Of a stretch of DNA of 64,000 bases, positions 21,801-32,482 are shown in pieces; the stretch's first letter is position 1, and each line of letters begins with the position of its first letter. This DNA is from Batkoa obscura (Eukaryota; Entomophthoromycota; Entomophthoromycetes; Entomophthorales; Batkoaceae). The position numbers and the translations under genes are program-made. The notes beneath the pieces are model-generated. The model worked only from the letters and a program-made list of their open reading frames with translations, did not search any database and was not told where the DNA came from. The stretch lies in assembly GCA_030770535.1 (NCBI GenBank), contig JASVEC010000026.1:496001-560000 (forward strand), written 5' to 3'.

Positions 21801-22481
21801 ATGAATAAATTGAATTTCCCGTTTAAATCGACCAGTAAAGTCAACTTAGGTTTACACTCCGCTGCTGCATCTGGAAACATAGGTCTTGTTAAATTTGCAT
21901 TAGATAACGGTCAACCTATAGATTCAGTATTAAATGGTTTATTACCAATACATATAGCCGCATGTCATGGTCAACTCCATATAGTGAAATATCTCATAGA
22001 AAAAGGATGCGATGTTAATGGAAGAAGAAAACCTAGAAGATATTCTGGGTCATTATCTTTATCTAGGAATAAACAAGAAGTTGGCTGCACTGCTTTACAC
22101 TACGCTGTAGCTAATGGTAATTTAGAAATGATCAAACTTTTGCTAGAGAATGGAGCATTGGTTCATGTTTTGGATAAATATGGTTCAACCCCACTTTCCA
22201 TTGCTTTAGCTAGAGGAGATGTTCCAGCCACTATGTTGATGACTGAGTATTTAGTAAAACAAGAGCCATTGCTATATAAAATGTTAAAGAAAGACGTTAA
22301 ATCCGAGTTATGTTTAGATATAAATGATGTAAATATTAGAAGAAAAAGTTTATCGGATCTAAAAGATAAGTCATATAATTTAATCAATTACGACACTACA
22401 AGTATTGTAACAATAGCTAAATCAAGCCCCTTAGTAAGCTTTTTAAATCAAGCTTCCAAGCCAAATCTTTTAAAGATATAG
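21801..22481 (+). CDS. Ankyrin-repeat protein, 226 aa
   Basis: Intronless gene encoding four ankyrin repeats. Repeat 1 has LHSAAASGNIGLVKFALDNG, repeat 2 has LPIHIAACHGQLHIVKYLIE, repeat 3 has CTALHYAVANGNLEMIKLLL, and repeat 4, the least regular, has GSTPLSIALARGD. A basic Ser/Arg-rich insert (RRKPRRYSGSLSLSRN) separates repeats 2 and 3 and may be a phosphorylation or nuclear-targeting segment. The last 60 residues are not repeat-like. No signal peptide or TM segment is seen, so it should be an intracellular protein-binding adaptor. The partner is unknown. The frame is intact with family-like conservation, which argues for a working gene in this repeat-rich area. Confidence 0.85.
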   Translation: MNKLNFPFKSTSKVNLGLHSAAASGNIGLVKFALDNGQPIDSVLNGLLPIHIAACHGQLHIVKYLIEKGCDVNGRRKPRRYSGSLSLSRNKQEVGCTALHYAVANGNLEMIKLLLENGALVHVLDKYGSTPLSIALARGDVPATMLMTEYLVKQEPLLYKMLKKDVKSELCLDINDVNIRRKSLSDLKDKSYNLINYDTTSIVTIAKSSPLVSFLNQASKPNLLKI

Positions 22482-23835
22482 AATTCTATCCCTTTTATTA
22501 TTCCCCTTCCCCCTTTGTAAATACTTTATTTATTACACCTGTACAAGCAATAAATTAGCATAAATTAATTTTTGTTACTGTTATTACCAAGTATCTATTT
22601 ATTAGATTATTAATTATTTAAAATTTTAAAATTGCAACGAGTTTTTTTTAGGACCAATCTATCTGCATTAATTGAGATAGTTGGATTTCGATTGGATATT
22701 TTTCGTTTATTCACCGCTTTTTTTCTTATCAAATTATGCAGCTTTTCCGATTTCTAATTAAAAACGAGGGCGGCCTTTATCAAAAAATTATAAACAATTA
22801 ATTGTCTATAATGTTCGAGTTTTCCCGCTTTTACTTTTAAAAGTGCCCTAATAATTTTAGTTTTTTGTTTTAATTATTTTACTTTTAATTACATTTCGCA
22901 AAAAGATCCATAACTTTTATTGGTTTAAATTTGAAATGAGGTAATAATGTGGTTAATTTAAAAGTTATATTTAGATTAAGTGTGAGTTAAATTCTAAATT
23001 TAAAATCTTAGTAAAAAAGAAAGTAAAAGATGATGACTATAGTCATGTTTTAATAAAATAAAAACAAATACTTGGCAATTTTACTTATCTATTTTTAATA
23101 CTATCAAATGTAATTGTGTAGTATTAATATTAGTTTATTCATACCCCGATAAAGTTGTCAGCCAAACTTTTTAATACACTCTTTTTCAACCTCCGTATTG
23201 AATCATGCGATTATGATAAAAAATTACATGGCTATTCTTTTATCTTAAAGCACTTTTTAAGAAGTAAGTTAATATAATAATAGATAGCTAATGAATAAAT
23301 ACAAAAAATAGTAGTCTATTTATATGATTAAAAGCGTAAGCTTGAACAGTGTATTATTCTTCAAATACTCACTATAAACACTTTGATGTATCAGATTTAT
23401 TCTTCCTTTTGGATATTTGTTCATTTTTCAAGATTAAAAAATGGAGAATTAGTTGCTTAATTAAAAAAATATATGCCTAGATGTTAAGGTAAATAAAGGG
23501 TACTTTTGTATGAGTTCAACTAAAAATATTTTATAATTTCTAAACTTTTAAAAGTGGACAAAACACTGAAATGACAAGTATTACTACATATTGTTATAAA
23601 ATTGTTTTTTAGATTAGATTTACTGTCTTTTTTTACTACTATTGTATCTTATACTAATAAATACAAATGTTTTCTATTTGATATTTTTTTATACTTTTTA
23701 TGCAACTTAAAGTTAAAACGTTAAATTTAGAATAGTTTAAAGTACCAAGTATTAAAAATACTACTACTTCTGTCCTTAGATAAGTGATTGGTTTACTTTT
23801 TATACTAATTTCAAATTTGTCCTGTTTATAAAATT

Positions 23836-23943
23836 ATATGGGGATGTTTTTTTTTGATTTCATCACTTTTTCCATTTTTTAAGCGCTATTTGAGCAGAAA
23901 GATTGTTAATAAAATTCTTAAACAAAAAAATATATCCACATAT
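23836..23943 (+). mobile_element. MITE copy 6 (family A)
   Basis: Near-consensus copy with ends ATATGGGGATG and TATCCACATAT; core TTAAGCGCTATTTGAGCAG. Confidence 0.87.
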
Positions 23944-24596
23944 TTTAAAAAAAAATAGATTCGTATATATAAAAAGTTTGATATTATAAATGCAAACTAT
24001 TAAACAACAAGCTATCAGTTTTACATTTACTATTAGAAGGAAAGTGCTATCTTATTGAACTTTCATATATCTAGCAATATAATTATATTTTTTTAAAACA
24101 AATTTTGTTTTAAACGAGACATATTTTTGTTTATCTTTATGATACTATTGTATTGAGGAGATACATTATGAACCTCACCTAGAAATATTAAATACTAACA
24201 ATATTTTAGGCTCAACTTCCCTCTTGGTTTGAAATCTATAGCTAATTTCTGCTCTTCAGTCCTTAGGACTATATACAGATTGCATGCAAAATTAGCTTTT
24301 GATCTTATACTTTTCCATCTTTCAACTTCTTTTTTAATAATTGAATGGAGAATTAAGTGGTAAACCGGCTTTTCCCATATAATTGATAGACTGTCTAGGA
24401 GCAAAGTTGGATGCAAAATTCTTTCCAAATGACCTGCTACCATATATATATTTGTTTAAATGTTTATAATAAAGCACTTGTGGAGGCTTGCCCCTTTCAA
24501 AAATTTTTAGAAAAAACGAGACAAATTTTTGGTTAGCCTAAAAAGCAAAATATATATTTAGTTAGGGACAGAAGGTAGTATAAAACTAAAATTATG

Positions 24597-24701
24597 TATG
24601 GAGGTGTCTTTTTTTGTTTGAGAAATCTGCTAGCATTTTTTTCACTCAATAGCGCTTAAAAAATGGAAAAAGTGATGAAATCAAGAAAAACACCCTCATA
24701 T
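24597..24701 (-). mobile_element. MITE copy 7 (family A)
   Basis: Reverse-orientation copy, ends TATGGAGGTGTC and ACACCCTCATAT, about 650 bp from copy 6 and facing it. Confidence 0.85.
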
Positions 24702-25262
24702 TTTAAATAAAGATTGAAGAGGTTTAAAAAACTTATTAGACCAAATAACTGAATATTCAGCATTGATCACATTCATCATTTTTAAAGTATTGTTTAAATC
24801 TTAATATAAAAAATATCTTTAAGCAGAAAATACAAACTATTTTTGATACTTCTATATGGGTTAAGTATGGACAAAGCTTTGTGTAAATATTAGAACTGAC
24901 ATGACGTTTTAACTAAACCTTTAAAATCATGTTTAGAACAGGTTATGCTATGGTAAATCAAGCTGATTTTTAGCCATTTGTTCGTGTCCTTTTCTTTCTG
25001 TTTTTTATAATTGAGCTATTGATTTTTGTTTTGAGGAATGTCTTTTAAAAGAGAACCTCGGGAAAAGGATATTACCCCATAGCAAACATAAATCAAGATA
25101 TAAAAATGATAAATCCGCAATTAAATGTATGCTTAAACTTGTAGTTTAAGTTATTACTAATAAAAGTTATAAATTATTATTAAAAATAATATAAAATAGT
25201 ACGATAAATCCATTTTTTATTAATTGAAATAAAACAACAAATTCAAATAACTTTCTATCTAA

Positions 25263-26168
25263 CTACCAACATTTAATATTGATAAAAAACTTCTTCACTT
25301 CGTTTGAAATACCTGTATGTAATATTAAAAAGAAACTTGAGTTTGCAAGAATACCGATTAGAAACATAATTTCTGCAAGTTGATTCATAACAAGAATAAT
25401 TGGATTTACTTTACCATAAATATAATGAAAAATGCTTTCTAATAAGTGAAATAAAAAAGAACCAAACATACAGGTGGTATAGATGGCCAAGATTGTATAT
25501 AATTTAAGAAAAACTATATTATACTTGGTGTTTTTATCACTTATAGATTGATTTGAATTACAACTCATTTCAATTTCAACAAATTTTTGCATACTCGTTA
25601 TATTTCTAGCTAATTTATAATAACAATAAGTTATTATTATTATCCCAAAAAAGAAGCTAAAGATTGAATAATAATATGTGGTTGCTCCAATGGCTGAATC
25701 AACTACAGGATACATGCATATTAACTCAGTAGCAGATGGTACCATTAAACGTTGGGATACGCAGTAGATTGATAATCCAATAAAAATGAACCCGTTTAAA
25801 TGTATCGGTAAATACACATACCTTGGCAATTTAATTTCGGAGATTTTACATAACCTTTCCAAGGCTAAAAATACATTGATTTGAATCTCATAATAATAAG
25901 CTGCTCCTATAACAAATCCAAGGATTTGACAACCCAAGTTGATATCAATCAACTTTACGCCATGTATAAAATAATATAGATAATCAATGGAAGTCACTAA
26001 GGGTGCACAAAGCTCTACTGAGGCTACTGCTATGATCAATTTTAAATCTCTTGCCAATGGCTTGACTTTAAAACAGAAATAGATTAAGAAGGTGTTTAGA
26101 AAGACTGCTGCGAATGCCAAAGCTATGATAAGGTAGTTAGTTGAAAAGAGAGGATCGTTTTTATCCAT
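25263..26168 (-). CDS. Rhodopsin-like seven-transmembrane receptor, 301 aa
   Basis: Intronless gene for a polytopic membrane protein with seven hydrophobic segments. TM1 is YLIIALAFAAVFLNTFLIYF, TM2 is LKLIIAVASVELCAPLV, and TM3 follows a cysteine (LGCQILGFVIGAAYY). TM3 ends in FLALERLCKI, in the place of the class A E/DRY motif. TM4 is IFIGLSIYCV, and the second loop carries a cysteine (LICMYP) able to bridge to TM3. TM5 is IFSFFFGIIIITYCYY, a charged third loop follows, then TM6 and TM7 (IMFLIGILANSSFFLIL). The short tail begins after LHTG. This fits a family A GPCR, known in large numbers in Conidiobolus-like fungi. The ligand is unknown. No N-terminal signal peptide is needed. Confidence 0.75.
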   Translation of the reverse strand: MDKNDPLFSTNYLIIALAFAAVFLNTFLIYFCFKVKPLARDLKLIIAVASVELCAPLVTSIDYLYYFIHGVKLIDINLGCQILGFVIGAAYYYEIQINVFLALERLCKISEIKLPRYVYLPIHLNGFIFIGLSIYCVSQRLMVPSATELICMYPVVDSAIGATTYYYSIFSFFFGIIIITYCYYKLARNITSMQKFVEIEMSCNSNQSISDKNTKYNIVFLKLYTILAIYTTCMFGSFLFHLLESIFHYIYGKVNPIILVMNQLAEIMFLIGILANSSFFLILHTGISNEVKKFFINIKCW

Positions 26169-26229
26169 TTAAATAAACAGGTTATAAAATTAAATCTTTT
26201 AAAAAAATTCGAAAAAATTAAAAATGCCT

Positions 26230-26239
26230 ATTTATATAA
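26230..26239 (-). promoter_or_regulatory. TATA box of the 7TM receptor gene
   Basis: TATATAAATA on the minus strand about 62 bp before the start codon; well placed for a short 5' leader. Confidence 0.5.
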
Positions 26240-26345
26240 CAAAGGCTTATAATCATCCTTTTTATAAGAATTTGTTATTCTAATTTTACTGTATCAAACT
26301 TTTAAAACCTTCCTTTAAAATCATATTTTTCATTAAAATTTAAAA

Positions 26346-26507
26346 ATGTTTAAACAAAACTACTTTACGTATGAAGTTCATCCAAAGGCAGAGGTTATTC
26401 AAGAAAAATCCAATAACATATATAATAATGCTAGAATTTTAAAGGTTTCTAATAGCATGTATCAACTAGAATATTTTTTAGTTGAAGATAAAATCAAAAT
26501 AGATTAA
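26346..26507 (+). CDS. Possible small ORF, 53 aa
   Basis: ATG-started frame reading MFKQNYFTYEVHPKAEVIQE to LVEDKIKID, with a balanced soluble composition (Glu, Lys, Val, Asn), unlike the Phe/Ile/Leu-rich chance frames around it. It is divergent from the 7TM receptor gene, with the two starts 178 bp apart. No family is recognised; it could be a small gene or the first exon of a lost one. Confidence 0.3.
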   Translation: MFKQNYFTYEVHPKAEVIQEKSNNIYNNARILKVSNSMYQLEYFLVEDKIKID

Positions 26508-28794
26508 TTGAATTAAAGACCAATCAAGCTTCTAACCAGGCTCTATTTTAAGAATAATTGATGGGATCGGACTCAATTGTTAAGTTGGAGAATTTTTACG
26601 ATGTTTAATAAATGAAGGGTCTACTCGAATCTCAAATTCGTTTATTTTTAGTTATACTTTAATTTTTGCTATTATACTAAATAAAGGTTAAATTACATCC
26701 TCTATTGTGGAGTCGTTATATCAAACGTTTAAAAAAGCACCATGAGGTCGAATACTAAACATTTAAAAAAAATTTAACAGCTATAAATTATCTTTTTTTA
26801 TTTATGTCCAGCATAATTTGATTTTTTTCAACTCTATATCTATAATGAAAGGTATAATTTATTTAAGAATATAAAAGCACTGAGGAACTTTAATATAGAA
26901 CATTAAAAATATATTTTAATATTAATAATTTCAACAATTCTGTTATAGCAACAGCGCCCTTGAAAAAATTCTGTTGCGAAAAATGCTTGTACTAATTGAC
27001 CACTAAACCTATTCAAATTGATTAGCTTGATAAATAAAACGCTTGCCCAGAAAGATTCAAGATTTCAAAAAAAAAAACTCTCTTTAACCAATAAGTTCCT
27101 TTCTAGCGTTATCAAGGATGTGAACTTTGAACCCTAACTAGTTTTGTAAAATTAGAAATTATTTTGTTAGGTCTTTCCGCAAGTTTCCATGATTTTGGAC
27201 AAATCTTTTATAGTAGGAGTATAATTTGCATCAGTAAATAATTTACATAAATAATTTTGTTTTATCCAAAATAGAAGAAACTTTTGGAAAAGCCTAGAAC
27301 AGTTTGCAGTTGGATGTCTTCTGTTTCTGATTTCTTTTCAACTATTTTTGAAATTAAGAGCTATGTTTTTTTGTAGTTATTACACATTTTTACATATTTA
27401 TCAACAATGAAGCTTCAGATAACTAGAAGCAAAAAACTTAAAAAGCTATAAATTCTAGTATTTTGTTAAGTTTTGTGATTTTTTGCTTAAAATTGTTTAA
27501 TGCTTTGGCTTTATACATTTGTAAAAATATGCACTATATTCAAAAAAACTAAGCAAAAATTAGAAAATTAGGACATTTAACTGCAACCTGTCCTAATAAA
27601 TCAAAAGAAAGAGTATAGAGTAAAGGAGTGACTTTTGTTAAGATTTTTAAAAGGACTGTAATTGAAGCAGGAAAGAAGCGATGGATTAATGAAATACTTT
27701 AAGTAATCCCGGCTTGACTTTATAACTGTTTCTAGAATCACGTTCATTAAAGTCATAATAAAATGGGTAGGTTATTGCCATTGGGAGTTGAACAAATGTC
27801 TACCTTTTCCTGGTAAAAAATATTTATATTGGAATTTGAAGTGATGTACAATATAATTTATAATATTAATATAAAACAATTCATTTTCTAAAATGATTTT
27901 TAATTTATGGCTTACAAATATATTCAATTGAATTAATTTTTATTATTTTTTTTGAAAGGGATTAGCTCCAATTGTCTTGTTAATTAAAATAACATACTAA
28001 ATGCTAAGGCTAATTAGCTTTAAGGACCACGTCATTTAATGGGGCTTTTCTAGAAGTTTCGGAAGAGGATCTAGCCTTTTAAGATCTTTGGTAGATGTAG
28101 AGAAGCAAAATAAGATTCATTTTGTTTTTACTCTCGATATGGCTTTCATAGAATGGAAAGTGCGTTGCGATTGAATGGGAGTAATGAAACTGCCAGTGGA
28201 ATAAATTGTACATAAGACAAACCCTTTATCCAAGTTTCATAACCCCATGGAAGGGATAGAAGATATTTCTTAAGGGGATACCTTAGTAAGTAAGCAGATA
28301 ATGGCAGAAAAAGCAGCTGTGTGATTTAGAAGTAAAAAAGGCAAAAGACAGAAAGAAATAGCATCACAAGTTTAACACTGAGGCACAAAAAGTAAGTCTA
28401 TATAAATACCATAAGTCCAGTGATAAATAATAGTACCATTTGGTTTCAATGGGTTTAAACTTTCCAATGACGTTTATTAGAGTAAAGGCTATATGATTAA
28501 ATTTTTGTAAATTGCTAAAGGTTTAGAGTTAAGGTTTTAGCTAACGAAAAGCTGATAAAAGGGGTTGGCAGATAAAGCAGATTTATGTAAAAATAAATAT
28601 ATTTGTTTTTATCAGGGGTGTACGCTATAAACTTATTTAAAATTTATATTGATCAGATGCATGTGAAATATTGGTTTATCAGCTCTCGGATTAGTTATAA
28701 CATAATAATCATTTAACTTGTTTACAAAACTAGTTATAGTCTTGTAATTAATTTGACCGTGGTCCATGTGGTATAATCAATCCAGAGTTCCTTG

Positions 28795-29158
28795 TTTTGA
28801 TTTACTGCGAGAGTTTCTAACTTCATATTACAAAGAATATAATCCTCTCGTTTTGATATCCATACTTGTTGGAGTATAAAAAAGATTCTTCAACATGATA
28901 ACTCGAGGCTTTTTAACTGAATTACTCCCTGATGTTGTACCATTAATAAAGCCACTAAGTCTTTCTGACGATATCTTACGTAGATTTTACAGTAGTATTT
29001 TCTATTCTATTTGTTTTACATAATTCATAACCTATTACACACTATTCCTACTAATTTAAGTCTATCTTAGTTATATAAACTAAGACCGTTCGACTCAAGA
29101 CAAGTTAATCAAGCAAGAACTGCTTTTAACTCCTACCACTGAGTACCAACTTTCACAT
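28795..29158 (-). repeat. Perfect inverted repeat, left arm (364 bp)
   Basis: The reverse complement of 28795-29158 is identical by eye to 29900-30263 along all 364 bp. Inner ends read ATGTGAAAGTTGG; outer ends read GTAAATCAAAA. Beyond the outer end similarity continues but drops sharply. Confidence 0.93.
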
Positions 29159-29899
29159 GCGTTATATTTTTTATAGGAGGATAGTAACTTTTCGAAGCTC
29201 CGGAAGAAAAGGCTATCGGATTTAGTGACAAATGGGCCAAATATTGATTTAACTTTTATTGTCAAAAGAATAATAGTTGTAAATATAACGATATATTTTT
29301 TTTATTTAATTTTACTAACAATTGTTCTTATTAAATGTTTAATAGATATATAATATATAAATATATAGTCATTTAACTTTGCTTTTTATTAAGATAAAAA
29401 CAAAATTTAGGCTTTTATAACCAAACTTTAAAATAAAAATTTTAGAAATTATAATATAATAAGGAAAAGCATACTATATAAACGTTGTAATTTATTTACA
29501 TTAGTTTTGGCAATTATTTATAATAACCCAAAGTTTATAGCATTTTGTAATTTAAAAAAATTATTAAATTTTACTATTAGTAATAATAAACTTAATTAAG
29601 CAATGTATAAAATTAATGCTCTAAAGGGAAATAGGGAATAGAAACTAATAAATATTATTATTATCAACTATAGCTTTAGTATATTTTTTTGATAAATGTA
29701 AAAGTTTTGGATATAGTACAAATAGAAATTAAATAATTATTCAAAAATAACAATAAAGTATTAATATTATGACTTATTATTAAAAATGTAAAAAAAATTA
29801 AAAATAAACAAACTAAAATTGTTATATAATATTTATTTAATGATTCGATTATTTTATCAAGATTTGATAAAAATGATAAAAATAATAAAAATAATAAAA
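29159..29899. other. 741-bp spacer of the large inverted repeat
   Basis: AT-rich DNA between the two arms with no open frame of note. The first 100 bp next to the left arm are richer in G and C (around 29190-29260, with CGAAGCTCCGGAAG), and the last 30 bp are AATAATAAAA repeats. Confidence 0.6.
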
Positions 29900-30263
29900 A
29901 TGTGAAAGTTGGTACTCAGTGGTAGGAGTTAAAAGCAGTTCTTGCTTGATTAACTTGTCTTGAGTCGAACGGTCTTAGTTTATATAACTAAGATAGACTT
30001 AAATTAGTAGGAATAGTGTGTAATAGGTTATGAATTATGTAAAACAAATAGAATAGAAAATACTACTGTAAAATCTACGTAAGATATCGTCAGAAAGACT
30101 TAGTGGCTTTATTAATGGTACAACATCAGGGAGTAATTCAGTTAAAAAGCCTCGAGTTATCATGTTGAAGAATCTTTTTTATACTCCAACAAGTATGGAT
30201 ATCAAAACGAGAGGATTATATTCTTTGTAATATGAAGTTAGAAACTCTCGCAGTAAATCAAAA
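29900..30263 (+). repeat. Perfect inverted repeat, right arm (364 bp)
   Basis: Partner of 28795-29158. The inner end contains a tRNA-like D-arm, ACTC-AGTGGTAG-GAGT, and a B-box-like GAGTCGAACGGTC about 50 bp later, so a tRNA-derived SINE head is an alternative reading. Downstream to about 30340 it still aligns with the region outside the left arm (for example CGAGAGCT and CAATATTTCACA shared) but with many differences. Confidence 0.93.
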
Positions 30264-30515
30264 TAAGGGGCTCTGACTTGATTGTGCTTGAACTTGAGAA
30301 CACAGTAACATAAGTGGTTGTTGTGTTATAATCAAATCGAGAGCTAGTAAAGCAATATTTCACAAAAATTTATTAAATAATATATATAATAAATAAAAGT
30401 AAAAAAATGATATATAGTAAACATTTTAATAATTTAAAAAATAAAACGGTAGCTAGATCAATATTTTTTAAATATATACCAAGTAATTTTAAAAATGTAG
30501 TAAAAAAACATATAT

Positions 30516-30619
30516 ATATGGGGATGTTTTTTTTGGTTTCATTACTTTTTCTATCTTTTAAGCGCTATTTGAGCGGAAAGATCGTTAGTAAAATTTTAAA
30601 CAAAAATACACCCCTATAT
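30516..30619 (+). mobile_element. MITE copy 8 (family A)
   Basis: Near-consensus copy, ends ATATGGGGATG and ACACCCCTATAT. The frames of 85 and 88 codons that run over copies 8 and 9 are by-products of the element and not genes. Confidence 0.88.
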
Positions 30620-30812
30620 AATACATGTGCCCAGTATATAATTAAAAAAAAGTTATTTAAATAAAATACAATAATAAACTATGTTATTATCCAGTATCTG
30701 ATAGATAAAAAAAGAGATATAGTTACAATTAAAGTTATAAAGTCTATAGAAAATAAAAAAATTAAAGATTAACCTTAGCTTATTTACAAAAATAATTGAA
30801 AATTTGAAAAGC

Positions 30813-30920
30813 ATATTTGGGGATGTATTTTTTTGTTCAAGGATTTTACTAACAATCTTTCTGCTCAAAATAGCGCTTAAAAAATGGAAAAAGTAATGAA
30901 ACCGAAAAAACACCCCCATT
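30813..30920 (-). mobile_element. MITE copy 9 (family A)
   Basis: Reverse-orientation copy 194 bp from copy 8, so the two form a long inverted pair; ends ATATTTGGGGATG and ACACCCCCAT. Confidence 0.86.
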
Positions 30921-31283
30921 TACTAAATAGTTTATTAAATAATAGGAATCAATTAATAAATATTAATACTACTTAAGTTATTAATAGCTAAGTTAGTAAA
31001 TAGTCAAAGAGCATGTAGTTGTAATAATAAGTAAAAACTATTGTTACACTGCTTGTGTTACATAGGGATGGTTAATTATAGTTTTGGGGCTAACCACTTC
31101 CTCCCATGCAGGTATTTATTAGCTTAGCAATATATTAATAATGTAATTATAACATTAAAATTATTCATTTATTTGATAGTAAATCTGCAATGTTGGCTAT
31201 AAAGCAGTCAATAATAAATATTTTTCGATGAAGTTTTATAAGAACATGGATTTATTTACATACTACAACTTCAATTAATATCG

Positions 31284-31391
31284 ATATGGGGGTGTTTTTT
31301 TTGGCTTCATCACTTTTTCTATCTTTTAAGCGCTATTTGAGCAGAAAAATTATTAGCAAAATTCTTAAACATAAAAATACACCCCCATGTA
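31284..31391 (+). mobile_element. MITE copy 10 (family A)
   Basis: Copy with ATATGGGGGTG and ACACCCCCATGTAT ends; core TTAAGCGCTATTTGAGCAG unchanged apart from one base. Confidence 0.88.
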
Positions 31392-31508
31392 TAGGCTATA
31401 TTAGTAAAAGCCTTGCTAATCCGGAAATTTGTGTTAAACTTAATAGAAATTCCATTAACTTATAATATAAATTACAATAAATAATTTAAAACTGTGTTCG
31501 GATACTTG

Positions 31509-31551
31509 TTTTTTGATAAAAAAAATGAAACCAATTTGGACACCCCCATAT
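31509..31551 (-). mobile_element. MITE end fragment (family A)
   Basis: Only one end is recognisable, AATGAAACCAATTTGGACAC followed by CCCCATAT; probably the remains of a truncated reverse-oriented copy. Confidence 0.4.
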
Positions 31552-32375
31552 TTAGAAATAGAAAAACGATCTTTAAGTTAAATAATAAAAAATCAAATTA
31601 GATCAATAACAATAGCACAAAATAAAACGCTTAAATATAAATAAAATGTCTACCTTTCTATATTTAAAGATAAATATGACTTTCACATATGGTAAGTTTT
31701 ACATCTTTAAAGAATTTGATTTAGCATTATGTAATAGAGCTTTGTTTATTTTAATTTTAATACTTTATTATATGTTTATTATTAAACTAGTATATAATTT
31801 CCCTAAAAGGTCGATTTATTAATTTAATAGATTAGATAATTTCTTTACTTATAATTCAAGTTATTTTTTCAATATTTATAACATTGAACATAAAGTATAA
31901 GTATCGGCTAAAGGAAACATGGTATTTATACAAAAAAAACTTCAATTGATTTAGCTATAAGCTGCAAAGCTTAACACTCATTCAGTATATTCAAACAAGT
32001 TCACTAAAAATGAAAAAATAATTTGAATTTGAGAAAATCCCAATTCACTAAAATAGTTAAAAGCTTAGCAATAATATTCTTTAAAGTTAGGAACTTTTAT
32101 TCAAATTGTATCTCTTTAGAACATATTGGTAAAAAATTATATTAATACTGTAAAAAAAGCCTAAATAATTTTTTCAAACTATTTATCAAACATATAAGCA
32201 TATATATGGACTATATAATAATTTTATTGAACATTTTGCCAAAAATGACTGAGATTGTAAATAATTATAGATTACACAATAATAGTATGAAAATTTAAAG
32301 CTTCACCAACAACTTATTTTATGATGGTAGATTGTACTTGTATTGAAAAGTTTTTTGTAGAACTTAAGAAATAAT

Positions 32376-32482
32376 ATATAAATATGTTTTTTTTGGTTTC
32401 ATTACTTTTTCCATTTTTTAAGCGCTATTTGAGTAGAAAGGTTGTTAGTAAAATTCTTGAACAAAAAAATACATCCCCATAT
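32376..32482 (+). mobile_element. MITE copy 11 (family A)
   Basis: Full-length copy with a decayed left terminus (ATATAAATATG instead of ATATGGGGATG) and a consensus right end ACATCCCCATAT. Confidence 0.86.

Larger units (their letters stand above)
22482..25262. other. Gene-poor region with two MITEs
   Basis: Contains MITE copies 6 and 7. Between them, a minus frame at 24195-24443 (82 codons) begins MVAGHLERILHPTLLLDSL in less AT-rich sequence and could be an unrecognised coding remnant, but I cannot assign it. Nothing else is supported. Confidence 0.5.
27540..30340. mobile_element. Decayed retroelement-like fossils, possibly Ty1/copia
   Basis: Scattered coding-like stretches with no intact long frame. 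Near 27560-27620 a zinc-knuckle-like piece (GHLTATCPN) is seen on the plus strand. Two head-to-head copies of a longer unit occupy about 28650-29158 (minus) and 29900-30340 (plus). A short stretch in that unit is weakly like the end of a copia-type protease. The remains are broken in many places and look old, apart from the identical inner arms described separately. Family assignment is tentative. Confidence 0.3.

Noticed and set aside
30407-30919. Frames of 85 and 88 codons with hydrophobic products
   Set aside because: They run through MITE copies 8 and 9; the apparent protein is the translated MITE consensus, repeated in the frames at 61.4-61.8 kb.
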